NCBI GenBank assembly: GCA_038064955.1
Contig: JBBTRY010000003.1
Span: 1 to 9,084, forward strand
DNA from: JBBTQX01 sp038064955
GTDB taxonomy: Bacteria; Patescibacteriota; Minisyncoccia; UBA6257; GWB1-50-10
Reading direction: 5' to 3'
DNA length: 9,084 nt
Position numbers and translations under genes: made by a program. Each line of letters opens with the position of its first letter. Position 1 is the stretch's first letter. The notes beneath the pieces were generated by a model. The model was not told the DNA's origin. It ran no database searches and was given only the letters and a program-made list of their open reading frames with translations. This document shows positions 1-5,856 of this stretch, in pieces.

Positions 1-95
1 TATCTGTCCTGTTTGGCAATAATGGTGCGATAGCCATAGAACGTTTTGTAGAGTTCGTAAGATTTTTTGAATATCGGGATGTCAAAATCATCCAT
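1..95 (-). CDS. Avd-like four-helix-bundle protein, N-terminal part (cut by window start)
   Basis: Read on the minus strand from ATG at 95-93, the frame stays open for 31 codons to the window edge. The residues DFDIPIFKKSYELYKTFY followed by KQDR resemble the start of the 23S rRNA intervening-sequence/four-helix-bundle family, which includes Avd, the accessory protein of diversity-generating retroelements. In known DGRs Avd forms a small pentameric barrel that binds the reverse transcriptase and template RNA. The gene is divergent from the reverse transcriptase at 115, with only 19 bp between the two start codons. No clear ribosome binding site or promoter is visible in that gap. Related family members occur without any DGR, so the Avd role is inferred from the neighbour. 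The short length visible limits confidence. Confidence 0.65.
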   Translation of the reverse strand, partial: MDDFDIPIFKKSYELYKTFYGYRTIIAKQDR

Positions 96-114
96 AGATT
101 GTTAAATACTTTTT

Positions 115-1143
115 ATGAGGATTTATAAAAATATATTTGAAAGGATTATATCGCCGGAAAACCTCTTTTCGGCCTGGGATTCGTTCAAGAGCGACAAGCG
201 GAGCAAGCCGGATGTTCTTCGGTTTGAATGGAATCTGGAGCGAAACATATTCCAATTGCACAGGGATTTGAAAAACAAAACATACAAACACAGCCCTTAC
301 GAAGGCTTTTATATCAAAGACCCCAAACAGCGTCATATCCATAAAGCCACGGTGAGAGACAGGATTCTTCATCACGCTGTTTTTTCGGTCGTGAATCCGA
401 TCTTTGAACCGACCTTCATACCCACCTCTTTTTCGTGCCGGGTCGGATACGGCACCCATAAGGGAGTAGAGATTCTGGAGAAAATTATGAGAGAAGCGAG
501 TCGGAACAATACCCGTTCTTGTTTTGTTCTGAAATGCGATATCCGGAAATTCTTCGATTCCGTTAACCACGAAATCCTGCTTTCCATAATCAAAAAACGC
601 ATCAAAGATGTTGATGTGGCGTGGCTTTTGGAGTCTATTGTGAGGAGTTACGAAAGTGCGCCGAGTAGAGGCATCCCGATAGGAAACTTGACCTCCCAGC
701 TCTTTGCCAATGTCTATATGAACGAACTTGATCAGTTTGTGAAGCATAGGTTGAAAGTAAAACACTACGTCCGCTACACCGATGATTTCACCCTGGTCTC
801 GGAAAATCCTGAAGAGTTGAAAAAACTTCTTTCTCCGATTTCTGAATTTCTTGAAAATGAACTCGCACTCAAACTACATTCTAATAAAAGCATACTTCGT
901 TCAGTATGTCAAGGCGTAGATTTCCTTGGATATGTTATTTTCCCGGAATACAGGCTCATCCGCTCAAAAACTAAACACCGGATGTTCAAAAAATTGGAAA
1001 AACGTATGGAAGAATACAAAACCGGAGATATCACCAAGCTGAATTTCGAGCAGTCACTCCAATCTTATCTCGGCGTCCTGTCCCACGCGAATACTTACAG
1101 AATACGCGAGGAATTGTTGAATAGATTTTGGATAAAGAGTTAG
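115..1143 (+). CDS. DGR-type reverse transcriptase
   Basis: An RNA-directed DNA polymerase of 342 aa, the usual length for RTs of diversity-generating retroelements. The palm motifs are complete: CDIRKFFDSV with the first catalytic Asp at 142, RGIPIGNLTSQ at 185-195, and YVRYTDDF with the catalytic pair D223-D224. The IGN..SQ form of the motif before YxDD is characteristic of DGR RTs and differs from the QG...SP form of group II intron and retron RTs. QGVDFLGY (266-273) and SYLGVLSHANTYR near the C terminus match the DGR thumb region. No maturase, endonuclease or other fused domain is present. The Met in the commoner YMDD is Thr here. Start ATG 115 gives the family-typical N terminus (MRIYKNIFERI). 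In a DGR the enzyme copies a template RNA with errors opposite adenine into a target gene. Neither the repeats nor a target gene is visible here. Confidence 0.88.
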   Translation: MRIYKNIFERIISPENLFSAWDSFKSDKRSKPDVLRFEWNLERNIFQLHRDLKNKTYKHSPYEGFYIKDPKQRHIHKATVRDRILHHAVFSVVNPIFEPTFIPTSFSCRVGYGTHKGVEILEKIMREASRNNTRSCFVLKCDIRKFFDSVNHEILLSIIKKRIKDVDVAWLLESIVRSYESAPSRGIPIGNLTSQLFANVYMNELDQFVKHRLKVKHYVRYTDDFTLVSENPEELKKLLSPISEFLENELALKLHSNKSILRSVCQGVDFLGYVIFPEYRLIRSKTKHRMFKKLEKRMEEYKTGDITKLNFEQSLQSYLGVLSHANTYRIREELLNRFWIKS

Positions 1144-1225
1144 CTAATAAAATCACTAGGTAAAAGCGATTATTCTTCTCGAGGAAGCTTGTTTCGCAGG
1201 CAGAATAAATAATAAAACTACCAAA

Positions 1226-1342
1226 TAGATATTTTACTAAGCGAGGTTCGGCATGCTGGAAAAGTGGGTAAGACTTGGCCTAGCGGCCCGGAGCGCACAC
1301 TTTTTCGGCGTGCCGGGTCTCGCAATGTAAGTAAAATATCTA
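1226..1342 (+). ncRNA. Long structured RNA hairpin downstream of the RT (candidate)
   Basis: Two nested stems. The outer stem pairs 1226-1238 (TAGATATTTTACT) with 1330-1342, 13 Watson-Crick pairs. After a small internal loop (1239-1240 versus 1324-1329), the inner stem pairs 1241-1266 with 1298-1323 for 26 consecutive pairs without a mismatch: 20 Watson-Crick and 6 G-U (1246-1318, 1247-1317, 1248-1316, 1254-1310, 1257-1307, 1259-1305). The terminal loop 1267-1297 holds GGCC-TAGC-GGCC. On the minus strand the six G-U pairs would be A-C mismatches, so the structure belongs to a plus-strand transcript, most simply read through from the RT. No U-tract follows on the plus strand, so it is not a standard intrinsic terminator. 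The outer arm contains the dnaE stop codon. The function is unknown: RT-associated RNA, mRNA 3' stabiliser or convergent-gene terminator are all possible. Confidence 0.55.
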
Positions 1343-4300
1343 CAGCACCCGAACCTCGTCGCAAATAAACTTCGTGTCGCCGTTCTTCCACGAAAGGAAG
1401 CCGTCCACCAAAATCGCCTGGTTTTCCTGCCAGGCATCGGCTGTTTTTGAAAGCAAATCGTTGAAGACCAGAAGCTCCATATTGTCGTTCAGGTCTTCGA
1501 GTGTCACAAAGAGCATCGGTTGGCCTTTTTTGGTGATGAATTTCTGGATGGTGCTCACGACGCCCGCGAGCCGGAATTTCAAAGAGCGTTCGCCATTTTT
1601 GGGGAGCGAAAGGGCGAATTTAATGGTCTTCGCTTTATTTTGGATTTCATCCATATGGCTGTTCATCGGGTGGTCGGTGAGATAGAGGCCTAGAAGTTCT
1701 TTTTCCCAGCCAGCTCTGGTTTTTTTGTCCGCCGGAGGAGCGGGCTTCAATCGCAATGAAGAAAAAGCCGAGACCGAGCCGAAAAGGGAATTTTGATTGG
1801 TGAGAGCGCTCTTGCGAGTCGCTTGGTTAAATTTGATAAGTTCCTCGATATTCGCGAGTAATTGTCCCCGTTCAAGATTAAATGAATCGAAGGCACCGGC
1901 TTTAATTAGACTTTCCAGTGATTTTTTGTTCAGATCGCGGTGCTGGACGCGGGTGAGTAAGTTCGCCATATCCGTGAACGGGCCGCCCTTACCACGTTCC
2001 TCGATGATTACGCCCACGATACTCGCTCCCACGTTTTTCACGGCCAAAAGGCCGAAGCGGATGTTCGGCGTATCCACGGCGAAATCCTGAAAGCTCTGGT
2101 TGACATCCGGCGGGAGCACCCTGATATTCAAATGCTTCGCCTCGTTGATGAGGAAATTGATGCGCTCGATTTCGGTGCCGGAGACGTTAAGTAAGCTCGT
2201 CATAAATTCCACCGGATAGTGCGCCTTAAGATAAGCCGTCTCGTAGCTGATCATCGCGTAGCAAGCTGCGTGACTCCGATTGAAGCCATATCTGGCGAAG
2301 GGCGGGAAAAGATCCCAGATGGCGGAGGCCGTCTTGGGGTCAATGCCATTTTTTATCATTCCTTTGACCAGCCGGTCCTGCTGTTCGTCCAAGAGAGATT
2401 TGATTTTTTTACCGATGGCTTTGCGGAGCGTGTCGGCTTCAGCGAGCGTGAAGCCGCCCAGGTCTCGCGCGATTCTCATCATCTGTTCCTGATAGATGCC
2501 TACGCCGTAGGTTTGGGAAAGAATAGGCTCGAGCTTGGGGTGGAGATAGGCGACTTTTTCCCGGCCGAATTTGCGGTTGATGTATTGCGGGATAAGTTCC
2601 ATCGGACCGGGGCGGTAGAGCGATATCATCACGATGATGTCTTCGAGCGAATTCGGTTTCAAATCTTTCAGATGGTGGCGGATGCCGGTCGATTCCAGCT
2701 GGAAGATGCCGGTCGTATCCGCGCGCTGGAAAAGTTTGAAAGTTTCCGGGTCGTCGAGCGGAATCTTGTCGATGTCCACGTCTTCATTGTGAATTTCTTT
2801 TATCAGCCGAAGTGTCTTTTCAATAATGGTCAGGTTTTTCAATCCCAAAAAATCCATTTTCAAAAGGCCCATATCTTCCACACTGTGCATCTCGAACTGC
2901 GTGAGAATTGTGTCTTCTCCCTGGGGCGCTTTTTGGAGCGGCATCAGTTCCGTGAGCGGTTCGTCGGAGATGACGACGCCGCAGGCGTGGACGGAGGCGT
3001 GCCTAGCCGTGCCTTCGAGTTTCAGCGCGGCGTCCAAAATTCTTTTTGCGTCGGCGTTCTTCCGGTACATTTCTTTGAGTTCGGGAATACCATCGAGCGC
3101 GTTTTTCAAACTGGTCATTTTGGAATTGACGTTGGCTGGTATCAGTTTGGAGATTTGGTCGCAAAAACCGTAGGGAAAGCTCATCGCCCGGCCCGCATCC
3201 CGCACGGCGGCCTTGGCCGCCATCGTCCCGAAGGTGATTATCTGCGCCACCCGGTCGTGGCCATATTTTTCGCGTACGTATGCCAGTACTTCGTCCCGGC
3301 GGGTGTCGGTGAAGTCCATATCGATGTCGGGCGCCTGGATGCGGTCCGGGTTCAAGAATCTTTCGAAAAGAAGTTCATATTTCAGTGGATCGATGTTCGT
3401 GATGCCCAAAATATAGGCGATGATCGAGCCGGCCGCCGAGCCGCGGCCCGGACCAACCACGATGCCGTGCTCTCTCGCCCAGTTCACGAAGTCCTGCACG
3501 ATAAGGAAGTAATCGGCGAAACCAGTCTTCTTAATGACACTAAGCTCCATAATCGCACGTTCGTTAATGACCGGGGTTTTTACCGGATAGCGGTTATGGA
3601 ACTTTTCATTCACGAGGGACTCCAGATATTCATAAGAAGTCTTTTCGTTGGGAACGGGGAATTTCGGAATACGGGTTTTGCCGAGTTCCAATTCCCAATT
3701 ACACTTCTCGGCAATCTTCACGGAATTTTCGAGAGCTTCCGGAATATGCTTGAAAGTTTCCGCCATCTCTTCGGGCGAGGTGACGGAGAGATCATATTTT
3801 TTTAGGCTCAAGCGGTCCTCATCGTCCAATTTACTGTTCGTCTGGACGGCGAGAAGAACTTCGTGCGCCGTACGGTCATCTTTCTGCGCGTAGTGAATGT
3901 CCTGCGTCGCCACAACGGGGATGCCGAGTTTTTTGGAAATTTTGAGAATCGGTTCGTGGAGTTCCGGCGCGTGCGGCTGGATTTCCAGATAATAATCTTC
4001 GCCGAAAGTATTTTTGTACCACATGGCAGCTTCTTCCGCCGCTTCGTAATTTTTCGTGGCCAAAAGTTTGCCGATTTCGCCGGAGTAGCAGGCCGAGAGA
4101 CAGATAAGCCCTTCGCGATGTTTTTCCAAAAGTTCCTTGTCGATGCGCGGTTTGTAATAAAATCCCTCGAGGTTCGCGATCGTGACGAGCTTAATGAGAT
4201 TCTTCCAGCCGATCTCATTTTTTGCGAGGAGCACGAGATGATATCTTTTTTCGTCCATTTTCGGGCGCTTGTTCAAGTGGCCGAAGGGCGCAATATATGT

Positions 4301-4498
4301 TTCGACGCCGATAATGGGCTTGATTCCGGCCTTCTTGGCTTTTTTATAAAATTCCACGGCACCGTAAAGGTTGCCGTGGTCCGTGAGCGCAATCGCATCC
4401 ATCCCGAGTTCTTTCGTTCGGGCGATGAGCTGGTCGATTTTCGCCAATCCGTCTAAAAGAGAATAGTGGGAGTGGACGTGTAAGTGAACGAATTTCAT
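1340..4498 (-). CDS. dnaE: DNA polymerase III alpha subunit (replicative polymerase)
   Basis: The catalytic subunit of the replicative DNA polymerase, family C, 1052 aa (E. coli about 1160). The N-terminal PHP domain begins HLHVHSHYSLLDG, with DHGN at 40-43, GVETY at 64-68 and TQDIHY at 198-203. Its metal-ligand residues appear intact, unlike in E. coli, so it may keep a proofreading exonuclease. The palm carries PDIDMDF (390-396), with catalytic Asp 393 and 395, and MDFLGLKNLT with the third Asp at 549. GPGRGSAAGS (349-358) and TARHASVHACGVVIS (497-511) are family hallmarks. The C terminus ends with an OB-fold-like segment (about 970-1052). The tau-binding tail of the E. coli type seems absent. 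Start ATG 4498 gives the standard N terminus but lacks a clear Shine-Dalgarno. The TAG stop (1342-1340) lies inside an inverted repeat. The gene converges on the RT gene and diverges from rnhB. Confidence 0.97.
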   Translation of the reverse strand: MKFVHLHVHSHYSLLDGLAKIDQLIARTKELGMDAIALTDHGNLYGAVEFYKKAKKAGIKPIIGVETYIAPFGHLNKRPKMDEKRYHLVLLAKNEIGWKNLIKLVTIANLEGFYYKPRIDKELLEKHREGLICLSACYSGEIGKLLATKNYEAAEEAAMWYKNTFGEDYYLEIQPHAPELHEPILKISKKLGIPVVATQDIHYAQKDDRTAHEVLLAVQTNSKLDDEDRLSLKKYDLSVTSPEEMAETFKHIPEALENSVKIAEKCNWELELGKTRIPKFPVPNEKTSYEYLESLVNEKFHNRYPVKTPVINERAIMELSVIKKTGFADYFLIVQDFVNWAREHGIVVGPGRGSAAGSIIAYILGITNIDPLKYELLFERFLNPDRIQAPDIDMDFTDTRRDEVLAYVREKYGHDRVAQIITFGTMAAKAAVRDAGRAMSFPYGFCDQISKLIPANVNSKMTSLKNALDGIPELKEMYRKNADAKRILDAALKLEGTARHASVHACGVVISDEPLTELMPLQKAPQGEDTILTQFEMHSVEDMGLLKMDFLGLKNLTIIEKTLRLIKEIHNEDVDIDKIPLDDPETFKLFQRADTTGIFQLESTGIRHHLKDLKPNSLEDIIVMISLYRPGPMELIPQYINRKFGREKVAYLHPKLEPILSQTYGVGIYQEQMMRIARDLGGFTLAEADTLRKAIGKKIKSLLDEQQDRLVKGMIKNGIDPKTASAIWDLFPPFARYGFNRSHAACYAMISYETAYLKAHYPVEFMTSLLNVSGTEIERINFLINEAKHLNIRVLPPDVNQSFQDFAVDTPNIRFGLLAVKNVGASIVGVIIEERGKGGPFTDMANLLTRVQHRDLNKKSLESLIKAGAFDSFNLERGQLLANIEELIKFNQATRKSALTNQNSLFGSVSAFSSLRLKPAPPADKKTRAGWEKELLGLYLTDHPMNSHMDEIQNKAKTIKFALSLPKNGERSLKFRLAGVVSTIQKFITKKGQPMLFVTLEDLNDNMELLVFNDLLSKTADAWQENQAILVDGFLSWKNGDTKFICDEVRVL

Positions 4499-4560
4499 AA
4501 TTAAAAATTTTTGGGATTGCGCCGTCCGAAGGGAGTGCGTTCATCCCGACATACCCATTT

Positions 4561-4588
4561 ATTATAGGAACTCGGTTCCTAAAAACAA
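4561..4588 (-). promoter_or_regulatory. Putative sigma70-type promoter of dnaE
   Basis: Read on the minus strand, a -35-like TTGTTT (4588-4583) and a perfect -10 TATAAT (4566-4561) are separated by 16 bp. Transcription would start near 4554, leaving a leader of about 55 nt before the dnaE ATG at 4498. The -35 box directly abuts the -35 box of the opposing rnhB promoter. Confidence 0.6.
4565..4581. promoter_or_regulatory. Palindrome overlapping the dnaE -10 (possible operator)
   Basis: TAGGAAC-TCG-GTTCCTA is a perfect 7-bp inverted repeat with a 3-bp centre. It fills the spacer of the dnaE promoter and overlaps two bases of its -10, a good position for a repressor. The core GAAC-N3-GTTC resembles the Gram-positive LexA box GAAC-N4-GTTC, but the half-site spacing is one base short. 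As an RNA hairpin it would lie outside both predicted transcripts, which favours a DNA-level role. The regulator is unknown. Confidence 0.35.
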
Positions 4589-4617
4589 TTGCCCGCGAGC
4601 CTTTTTTGTATTATAAC
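4589..4617 (+). promoter_or_regulatory. Putative sigma70-type promoter of rnhB
   Basis: TTGCCC (4589-4594) and TATAAC (4612-4617) are separated by exactly 17 bp. The predicted start near 4624 leaves a leader of only about 12 nt before the rnhB ATG at 4636, and no Shine-Dalgarno is seen there. With the dnaE promoter it forms a back-to-back divergent pair centred on CAATTG. Confidence 0.5.
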
Positions 4618-4635
4618 TTGGAAATATAAGCCGCA

Positions 4636-5256
4636 ATGACCCGGAAACGATACATTATAGGAATCGACGAGGTAGGCAGGGGTGCTCTGGCGGGTCCCGT
4701 GACCGTCGGTGCGCTGGCACTGCAAGCGGGATTGCGGTTCGATCCGGCGGAATTGAAGCGCCTCAAGCTTAATTTGCGCGATTCCAAGAAATTGACGCCA
4801 GCCGGGCGAAGGCGCTGGGTTTCATATCTGAAGAAAAGAAACGATATTTTTTTCAAAACCGCGAGCGTTTCGCCCAAGGCAATCGATCGGATGAATATTT
4901 CCCGAGCGGCGAATCTCGCCGCGACCAAAGCTTTCGAAAAATTGGCCGATCGGGAAATCCTTAAAACCAGCCCGTTTGTTTTTCTGGACGGCGGCTTGTA
5001 TCTCAAGAACGGCTGGGGAAAGAAATTGAAAGTCCGCACGGTGATAAGAGGGGATGAAAGCATAGACGCGGTGAAACTTGCCTCGATCGTCGCCAAAGTC
5101 AGCCGGGACGCGCTGATGGTCCGGCGGCACGAAAAATATCCGCATTACGGATTTCCGAAGCATAAGGGCTACGGCACCGCGCACCATATGAAAAAATTAA
5201 AACATCACGGCCTTTCCGATATGCATCGAAAAACTTTCTGCAGGAGATTTGTATAA
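4636..5256 (+). CDS. rnhB: Ribonuclease HII
   Basis: A 206-aa type 2 ribonuclease H, which cuts RNA in RNA-DNA hybrids and removes single ribonucleotides misincorporated into DNA. The fold hallmark IGIDEVGRGALAGPV (8-22) supplies catalytic Asp11 and Glu12 and the GRG ribonucleotide-recognition motif. FLDGG gives Asp118 and RGD gives Asp140, completing the four-residue active site. SIVAKVSRD (150-158) and YGFPKHKGYGT (171-181) are conserved family segments. Length and motif spacing are normal for RNase HII. ATG 4636 is the only sensible start before the motif. The gene is divergent from dnaE, and its 3' end shares a hairpin terminator with rnpB on the other strand. Acting in the cytoplasm, it supports genome maintenance next to the replicative polymerase. 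Confidence 0.96.
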   Translation: MTRKRYIIGIDEVGRGALAGPVTVGALALQAGLRFDPAELKRLKLNLRDSKKLTPAGRRRWVSYLKKRNDIFFKTASVSPKAIDRMNISRAANLAATKAFEKLADREILKTSPFVFLDGGLYLKNGWGKKLKVRTVIRGDESIDAVKLASIVAKVSRDALMVRRHEKYPHYGFPKHKGYGTAHHMKKLKHHGLSDMHRKTFCRRFV

Positions 5257-5286
5257 AACAAAAATTCCACCGAAGTGGAATATTTT
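5252..5286. terminator. Bidirectional hairpin terminator between rnhB and rnpB
   Basis: ATTCCAC (5264-5270) pairs with GTGGAAT (5275-5281) around a CGAA loop on the plus strand, which reads TTCG (a stable tetraloop) on the minus strand. Read on the minus strand, the hairpin is followed by TTTTTGTTTTAT, a good U-tract, so it best fits the end of rnpB. On the plus strand the shorter ATTTTGT follows, giving a weaker terminator for rnhB. The minus-strand U-tract overlaps the rnhB stop codon. Confidence 0.8.
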
Positions 5287-5333
5287 GTAGTGAATCGTAA
5301 GCCGGATTCTGTTTATGAGACAATTCATCTGGG

Positions 5334-5376
5334 CCTTCGATTGCTCTCAGGCTCAAGCCCTTCGATTTCTCTCAGG
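5334..5376. repeat. 18-nt direct duplication inside rnpB
   Basis: CCTTCGATTGCTCTCAGG (5334-5351) recurs as CCTTCGATTTCTCTCAGG (5359-5376) with one mismatch and a 25-nt period. On the RNA strand the 5334-5351 copy corresponds to the conserved TGAGAGCAATCG segment just before CAGATGAAT. The other copy precedes GGGCTTGAGCC and appears to be an extra module. Confidence 0.7.
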
Positions 5377-5597
5377 ACTATGCGGCACTCCAACCCGAAA
5401 TTTCGAAATATCGATATATCGAGCTGACACGACCTTGCACTCAAATAAGGATTTAGCCGTTTCATTTCCGCTTTTTATCCCTATGGCGGAACTAGACCTT
5501 CAACGTTGGGATGGGGTCTTCCTTCGGCTTTCGCCTCGGGACGTTTCTGCTCGCACCTCTATGCTCGCGCACGGCGGGCGTTACCCGCTATTTGCCC

Positions 5598-5720
5598 AAT
5601 TCGTCTGAGCGTAGCGAAGTTACGAATTGAGGCATCCTGAGCAGCGTCGAAGGATTGCTCCTCGACAGGCTCGGAGCGCTCAATTTTGTAGTTCCTCGCA
5701 CACTCGGAAACAAAATTGGC
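5598..5720. repeat. Insertion of stacked palindromes in rnpB between P5 and P7
   Basis: In E. coli RNase P RNA only about three nucleotides separate the P5 5' strand from P7. Here about 120 nt intervene, made of consecutive hairpins: CAATTCGT (5597-5604) with ACGAATTG (5622-5629); ATCCT (5634-5638) with AGGAT (5651-5655); GCTCC (5657-5661) with GGAGC (5673-5677); and CAATTTTGT (5681-5689) with ACAAAATTG (5710-5718). The middle units share TTCGA/TGAGC-like cores with short palindromic repeats often found dispersed in bacterial genomes. The insert lies in a peripheral region, so the RNA probably still folds. Confidence 0.7.
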
Positions 5721-5784
5721 GAGTGTCCGGACTTTCCTCTCTTCTAATCTAATTAAAAGAGCTGTCTCTTGATTCACTTTTGGT

Positions 5785-5813
5785 ATTGTAGTCGGAATTA
5801 TTGGAAAAATCAA
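5785..5813 (-). promoter_or_regulatory. Promoter of rnpB
   Basis: On the minus strand, TTGATT (5813-5808) and TACAAT (5790-5785) are separated by exactly 17 bp. Seven bases downstream of the -10 is position 5778, the first base of the P1 helix, so promoter and predicted RNA 5' end agree. Confidence 0.8.
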
Positions 5814-5827
5814 TACGTTGGAAATAG

Positions 5828-5851
5828 GGTGGTATACTTAAGTATACCACC
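5828..5851. repeat. Perfect 24-bp palindrome between rnpB and tRNA-Thr
   Basis: A perfectly self-complementary 24-bp sequence, centred on CTTAAG at 5837-5842, with half site GGTGGTATACTT. Each strand contains TG-G-TATACT, an extended -10-like element, so it could also work as a promoter core in either direction. It lies upstream of the divergent rnpB and tRNA-Thr transcription units. It could be an operator for a dimeric regulator or a cruciform. No U-tract follows on either strand, so it is not a terminator. Confidence 0.6.
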
Positions 5852-5856
5852 TATCA

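Larger units (their letters stand above)
5289..5778 (-). ncRNA. rnpB: RNase P RNA (catalytic RNA, 5' tRNA maturation)
   Basis: The RNA subunit of RNase P, which removes 5' leaders from tRNA precursors. On the minus strand the 5' part has GAGGAAAGTCCGGAC (5739-5725) and the 3' end has ACAGAATCCGGCTTA, the two universal P4 strands. P1 is AGTGAATC (5778-5771) with GATTCACT (5296-5289); P2 pairs GAGACA with TGTCTC; P3 is the CTCTT...AAGAG hairpin before P4; P5 pairs CACTC (5725-5721) with GAGTG (5442-5438). GGGTAACGCCC (P8 region) and GGCTTGAGCC...CAGATGAAT are also recognisable. The layout fits type A. About 490 nt is longer than the usual 350-400 because of an insertion between P5 and P7 (5598-5720) and a small duplication (5334-5376). 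Ends are set by P1 and the promoter, so exact termini may differ by a few bases. Confidence 0.95.

Noticed and set aside
88..765. 225-codon open frame on the minus strand across the RT
   Set aside because: Antisense shadow of a complete RT with intact motifs; the real minus-strand start in this area is the Avd-like gene at 95.
1170..1208. Short inverted repeat TTATTCT/AGAATAA after the RT stop
   Set aside because: Seven AT-rich pairs with a 25-nt loop are weak and could arise by chance.
1241..1323. tRNA or tmRNA-like gene (83 nt, GCGAG...CTCGC ends)
   Set aside because: The arms form one continuous long stem; there is no D arm, anticodon arm or TTC-containing T arm on either strand.
115..1342. 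Retron or group II intron
   Set aside because: The RT has the DGR-type IGN..SQ motif, no maturase or endonuclease domain, and no recognisable intron domain V. Retron msr-msd RNA normally lies upstream of the RT, whereas the hairpin here is downstream.
1144..1342. DGR template repeat in the RT-dnaE gap
   Set aside because: No second copy with adenine-specific differences is seen in the window. The inverted copies around the dnaE end differ by transitions and a small indel, not by changes at adenines.
2219..3805. Long open frame of 528 codons on the plus strand inside dnaE
   Set aside because: It is antisense to the palm and PHP coding of dnaE, has no recognisable motif, and is explained by codon bias leaving the opposite frame open.
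5315..5608. Open frame of 97 codons on the plus strand
   Set aside because: It lies entirely within rnpB, whose helices and conserved segments explain the sequence.
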